Source of the DNA: Plectrocnemia conspersa
Lineage: Eukaryota > Arthropoda > Insecta > Trichoptera > Polycentropodidae
Direction of reading: 5' to 3'
Assembly: GCA_009617715.1 (NCBI GenBank)
Contig: VTFK01000402.1
Coordinates: 1-64,000 of the forward strand
Length of the DNA: 64,000 nt
Both the position numbers and the translations under genes were made by a program. Under the pieces are notes generated by a model. It had not been told where the DNA came from, searched no databases, and saw only the letters and a program-made list of their open reading frames with translations. Shown here piece after piece: positions 59,870-64,000 of this stretch (its first letter is position 1; each line of letters begins with the position of its first letter).

Positions 59870-62800
59870 TAATACACGTGTATTGAAGAAATGTGCATTA
59901 GTGTAAATGACTTTCCGAAAACCAATTTCAAGTAATGTTGTACTCAATTCGATTGCTTCGATTTAGAATGATTATAAATAATTAGACATGCAATATTTTT
60001 TCCAACATTTAATTATAATTTGTCAGTGTTGTATAAGTGAAAGAATTATTTTTGTTTGATAATTTTAATGATGATGAAAATTTTTTTAAATTAAATACAT
60101 TAATTTTATTGTTTTTAATGTATGCGATACAGGTTATAATAATCGCACGCTCTACTCTCGTTATTTTACGTTTAAGTTCAAAATCTCATTGTATAGTATT
60201 TAAAAGTTTATGAAGTACTAAAGAAGCAAGTGTCTTGTTCCAATATTATATATTGGTAGATAGAAATAGGCGACCAGAGTCGTAAAAACTGTAGGATGTA
60301 TCTTGGTTCCAGTATAATATGTAAGGATGTTTTTTATGTATACATATAAAAAATATGTGTAGGGTTGTTTAATATAAAGTGACATTTTTTAGTATGATAT
60401 AAAACGCCTAATTTACATAAATAGTATTTTTCTAACAATTTATCAATGAATGAATCTCTTTATTTGTCAATTTATTTTTACAAGTTGTTTAGTTTTCAAG
60501 CAAGTTATTGAATTTAATATTTCATAGCTATAAGTCTAAATAGCTAAAAATATGATAATCTGTAGGGGAAAAATATGGAGGCCTCGAAAATTAAATATTG
60601 GTATGTTGAGTGTGATGGATAAATCTGATCTTAATGAGATATTGTATGACATCTCAAATACCTTGAAAAATAATTTAACGCTACATTTAAGGGTTTAAAG
60701 AAATATAAGCATATATAGCACGACACAATTTTGTTTGCTTTCCTAGAATTCACTAGCATTCCTGATGAAGTTCAAGTTCAATACTTATACATGCGAAACG
60801 ATTCTCAAGTTTCTGATTTCATGAAAATCACTTATTCAGTGTTAAGGTGCTATGCACTGATAAAATTTCAATGTCACTATGTTTGCCTTGAAAATTTTGT
60901 TTATATTCGGTTTCACATAAAGTTTTTTTTAACTCTTTTGAATAATATAATAGAAATAAAAACTAAGCTTAATGGTAAAGCTGTAGTTAGCTATAACTAG
61001 CACACATCATCAAATTGTCTTGATATAACTATAGGTATCTTATATGTAAAAAAATATCTGATAAAAATATATTTTTATGCAAATCTGGCGAAGGTCGCAA
61101 CTTAATTAAAAATTTTCAAAACAGATCATAATTTTAATAAGGTTGAGAAACACGTTCTGGCAAACAAGAGACGCCCGTGTGTACCGTCTATCGTTGTGGT
61201 CGAAATAAATAAACGTAAGAGTAAAAATTATAAGCGGTTTTATCAAAAAATATGTATATATATAAATATTACACATTTCAAAACATACTATACAAAAAGT
61301 ATATTACACATTTTCAATATTTTTATATTAAAATGAATGGAACATATTTTGACGTATATGTCACAATACATTTAATTTAAGCACCAGACTTTGGTATTAA
61401 CTGCACACGGAATATTAGTAATTTAGGTTTCTCCAGTATTTTTGGCGTACCTGTACGTCCCAATTTAAAGCGATATGTTTTTTGACGTTTCATTAATTTG
61501 AAAAATAGTTTTTCATATAAACTTAACCTTTCTTCGTATATTAAAAATGATCTATCAAAATTCACCTTCATGCATAGTAAAGTTCATCCCACGCTAAATT
61601 CCTTGGCGATTAAAATCAGGTATAGTTTTTTATATTAGTAGCATGTTGATTTTATATTTATTATAAATAAATGTAATAATATTTTTAAACGTATAATTAT
61701 AGTAAATTAGTATGTAATATAAAAACTAATTAATCATATAGAAATATTTTTTTATGCGTTTATTATTTACTGTAATATACATTGTAAAACTAATTAAACA
61801 TACTATACCGAGCATATTTTACAACTCCAATAAATAATTTGATCTTCGATACAATAAAGAGCGTACCCTTTATATAATGTACGTATTGAATATTTCTTGA
61901 AAGGCTGTCTATATTAATAACTAATTTTCAGATATACCCAAAATTTTCAGGCTTAACAGTAGTCATGCATATATTTTCCCTATTGAACGCATGTATGAAC
62001 TCTACTTAATGTAAATGGTTCAAATTAGCAATTGTAGCGCTTTCTCGATATTATTTAGTTATACAATATGTATCATACAATATTTCTGTTGTACAATATA
62101 ATATACTATTTTGTATTTTACTCCTCTAATCAACTGTATATTTTATATTTATATTTTTAACGTCATATGTTTTTATTTTTATACAGAACATTGAAAAAAT
62201 AAACGCGTTTTGCATCGTGAACACGTTAGTCGTGTCTGTGTTAATAAAAACAAATTTTAATCCGGCCGAATTCAAGGTAATCAACTAATTGTGTATTCAC
62301 ATGGAAAAGAATTATAACAACACTTTTTCGGCGCTGGTTTTAACGCCGTAACGACACCAAGCAAATATTTAACGAAATAATATTATTTCACATTTTTTCG
62401 CCTATGCGTTTTATTATTTGGAGTTGTAAACAGAAACACGTGTTATGAATTTGTAAACGGTGCACATATGTATGTTCACACGCTTAAACATGTGCAGAAT
62501 TTTAAAAACCGAATCAAACTATTATGTCATTAAATTAAATTAAATTTATATTTTATATAATTGCGTAGAGTACAAAAGTTCAACCAAAAAAAATATCGCC
62601 CTTAAGCGACAATCAAAGTTTTGATATTAGAAAGTAATTAGGCCTTTGTTATCTTAAAAATAGTTTAATGAAAGCAGTGCTTTTTAATACATATTATATA
62701 AGTAAGGATTCATATTATTATATGATATCAGTGTAAAGTGATATAGAAAGTCTAAATTTAGTGTTAGTGTTAATTATAGATCCATTAGGGTAGAACTAAA

Positions 62801-63025
62801 TATAAATATCTAATATTAATAGTCGAGATTAAATGTCTGCTCAATGAGGTCAAGGTACGGTGCTGTCTTTGAAAGCATAATATGTTTTTACACGTTTCGT
62901 TGATTGATTAAAATGAATAACTTTGTGGCAGTTTCAGCATAATTTTTGTAGGTACTTTTAGTACCGAAAATTACACATTTTTTACTGTAAAACTTTCGAA
63001 ATTAACTTTGAAACGATACATTGAA
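59870..63025. other. A+T-rich sequence, no gene supported
   Basis: No RNA gene, repeat family or domain recognised. The 89-codon plus frame at 60731-61000 and 64-codon minus frame at 61377-61571 have mixed composition but no recognisable domain; either could be a transposon relic or chance. Around 61140-61200 sequence complexity rises briefly. Confidence 0.45.
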
Positions 63026-63129
63026 TTTTAATAATAAGATACAAATTCTATTACATACTTATGTGGTATTAAAATTGACTTAAATCGTATTGAAAAAGTG
63101 TTATTTTGTGAAGCAACATACATATATAC

Positions 63130-63290
63130 AACATATTTTAAAAGTTTATTCAATAATCGGTCATGCCATACTGTATCAAAGGCTTTTTCTATATCAAGCA
63201 ATAATAGACCAGAACTTATTTTCATATTAAAATTGGCAGTCTGTTTAGTTGATGCGTAGATGAATGATGTTCGCAGAAATCAAATTATTC
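63130..63290 (-). pseudogene. Jockey-like RT remnant, finger/palm motif
   Basis: Minus strand reads FRTSFIYASTKQTANFN, then MKISSGLLLLDIEKAFDTVW and HDRLLNKLLKY. The second part is the near-consensus Jockey motif 'GLLLLDIEKAFDTVWHxxLLxKL' containing the first catalytic aspartate; the first corresponds to 'FGFRxxHSTxxQLxRL'. The frame degenerates after position 63130 and no YADD box follows. It is one of four separate RT remnants in the window and retains the best-preserved core motif. Confidence 0.9.
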
Positions 63291-64000
63291 ATGAATGAGT
63301 TTGCTATTAAAAGATTCCTTTAATCGAGATAATAATTTATTATTTAAATTGCATAATTCTGGAGGCCTTTGTTAAAATACATTTTTTTTCAATTATTTAG
63401 TATTTTTAGTATTTAAGTATTTCTTTGTCGGTAATTTGTACGCGTTTTATTCATTAATTAATTATGGATAGCACAGTAATAATATTGAGAAATAATATTT
63501 ATGTTTTTATGTATTCAATTTTATATTACTGAATAATTACATTAATTTAAATCTGATTGACCCACATAAAAAAGGCAAACATAATAATCAAAAAAAGATG
63601 TACATAGATTTAATACTCGGTAGATAGGTATAAAAAAATGAGTACGGCCAGGGGAATATTGCACGGAAATGTGAATTTGTGTATTTATATTCCTTAACGG
63701 ATTTATGCATTAAATAATTATAATATCTTTTCATTTATATTCTGTTCAAGTTGACTCAATTATTTAATAAAATAAATCAAAAAACTTAATCATATTGGAA
63801 AAAATGCTATTATCATTTGGCAACACTATGTGACTTCACAGAATCAAAGAAAAAGCAGGTTAATCACAATAAATTTTTATGATAGCTTATTTAAAATGAA
63901 TTGGGCAATGTATGATTTGCCTCGAGCGCTAAGATAATATTATAAGTAGCTTTATAGCAACCAGAGCTTTAAGCTTCGTCCAACTTCAACGCTATGGTAA
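63291..64000. other. A+T-rich, nothing recognised
   Basis: No feature supported up to the end of the window. Confidence 0.5.

Overview
This is a strongly A+T-rich eukaryotic window, almost certainly an insect nuclear genome. The evidence is the set of decayed elements it carries: Jockey-type non-LTR retrotransposon reverse transcriptase (RT) fragments, Tc1/mariner and hAT transposase remains, a Helitron-like element, tRNA-derived SINE pieces and LTR-like repeats. The order is not certain; Lepidoptera is plausible from the mix but unproven. There is no bacterial gene organisation, no rRNA gene, no intact tRNA gene and no CRISPR array. I see no confidently intact host protein-coding gene. The window reads as intergenic or long-intron DNA filled with old transposons.

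Layout. 1-1400: the 5' end of a Helitron-like element, a Jockey RT remnant and a dispersed repeat (family B, second copy inverted at 50.9-51.5 kb). 1.4-5.6 kb: A+T-rich, nothing recognised. 5.7-9.35 kb: a nested set, with a Jockey RT on the minus strand split by a candidate DNA element, which itself contains a short hAT element with a perfect 8-bp target duplication. 12.4-13.1 kb: a second, inverted copy of that hAT element, again with a perfect 8-bp duplication. 19.15-21.7 kb: a tRNA-related SINE and a complete-looking 2.2-kb Helitron-like element (hairpin, CTAG end, TC end). 23.3-24.6, 31.8-32.4 and 38.9-39.4 kb: three to four copies of an LTR-like repeat (family A). 35.3-35.8 kb: possible BEL/Pao LTR and leader. 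36.3-36.5 kb: long (TA)n. 38.0-38.4 kb: a 129-codon open frame of unknown nature.

43.6-48.5 kb is the densest transposon cluster: a hAT pseudogene interrupted by a 966-bp inverted-repeat element, a Tc1-like fragment, a two-unit 244-bp tandem repeat and a decayed mariner transposase. 48.7-48.9 kb: SINE. 49.7-50.4 kb: a locally G+C-rich island with a short frame starting in a good context, the best candidate in the window for a host first exon or promoter. 51.9-53.1 kb: a mariner 5' end, a near-perfect 44-bp-arm foldback and a deletion-derivative mariner. 54.7 and 63.1 kb: more Jockey RT fragments. 59.1-59.9 kb: candidate solo LTR.

No genes cooperate here in an operon sense. What the window shows is insertion history: several elements are nested or have been duplicated in inverted orientation, which gives their relative ages.
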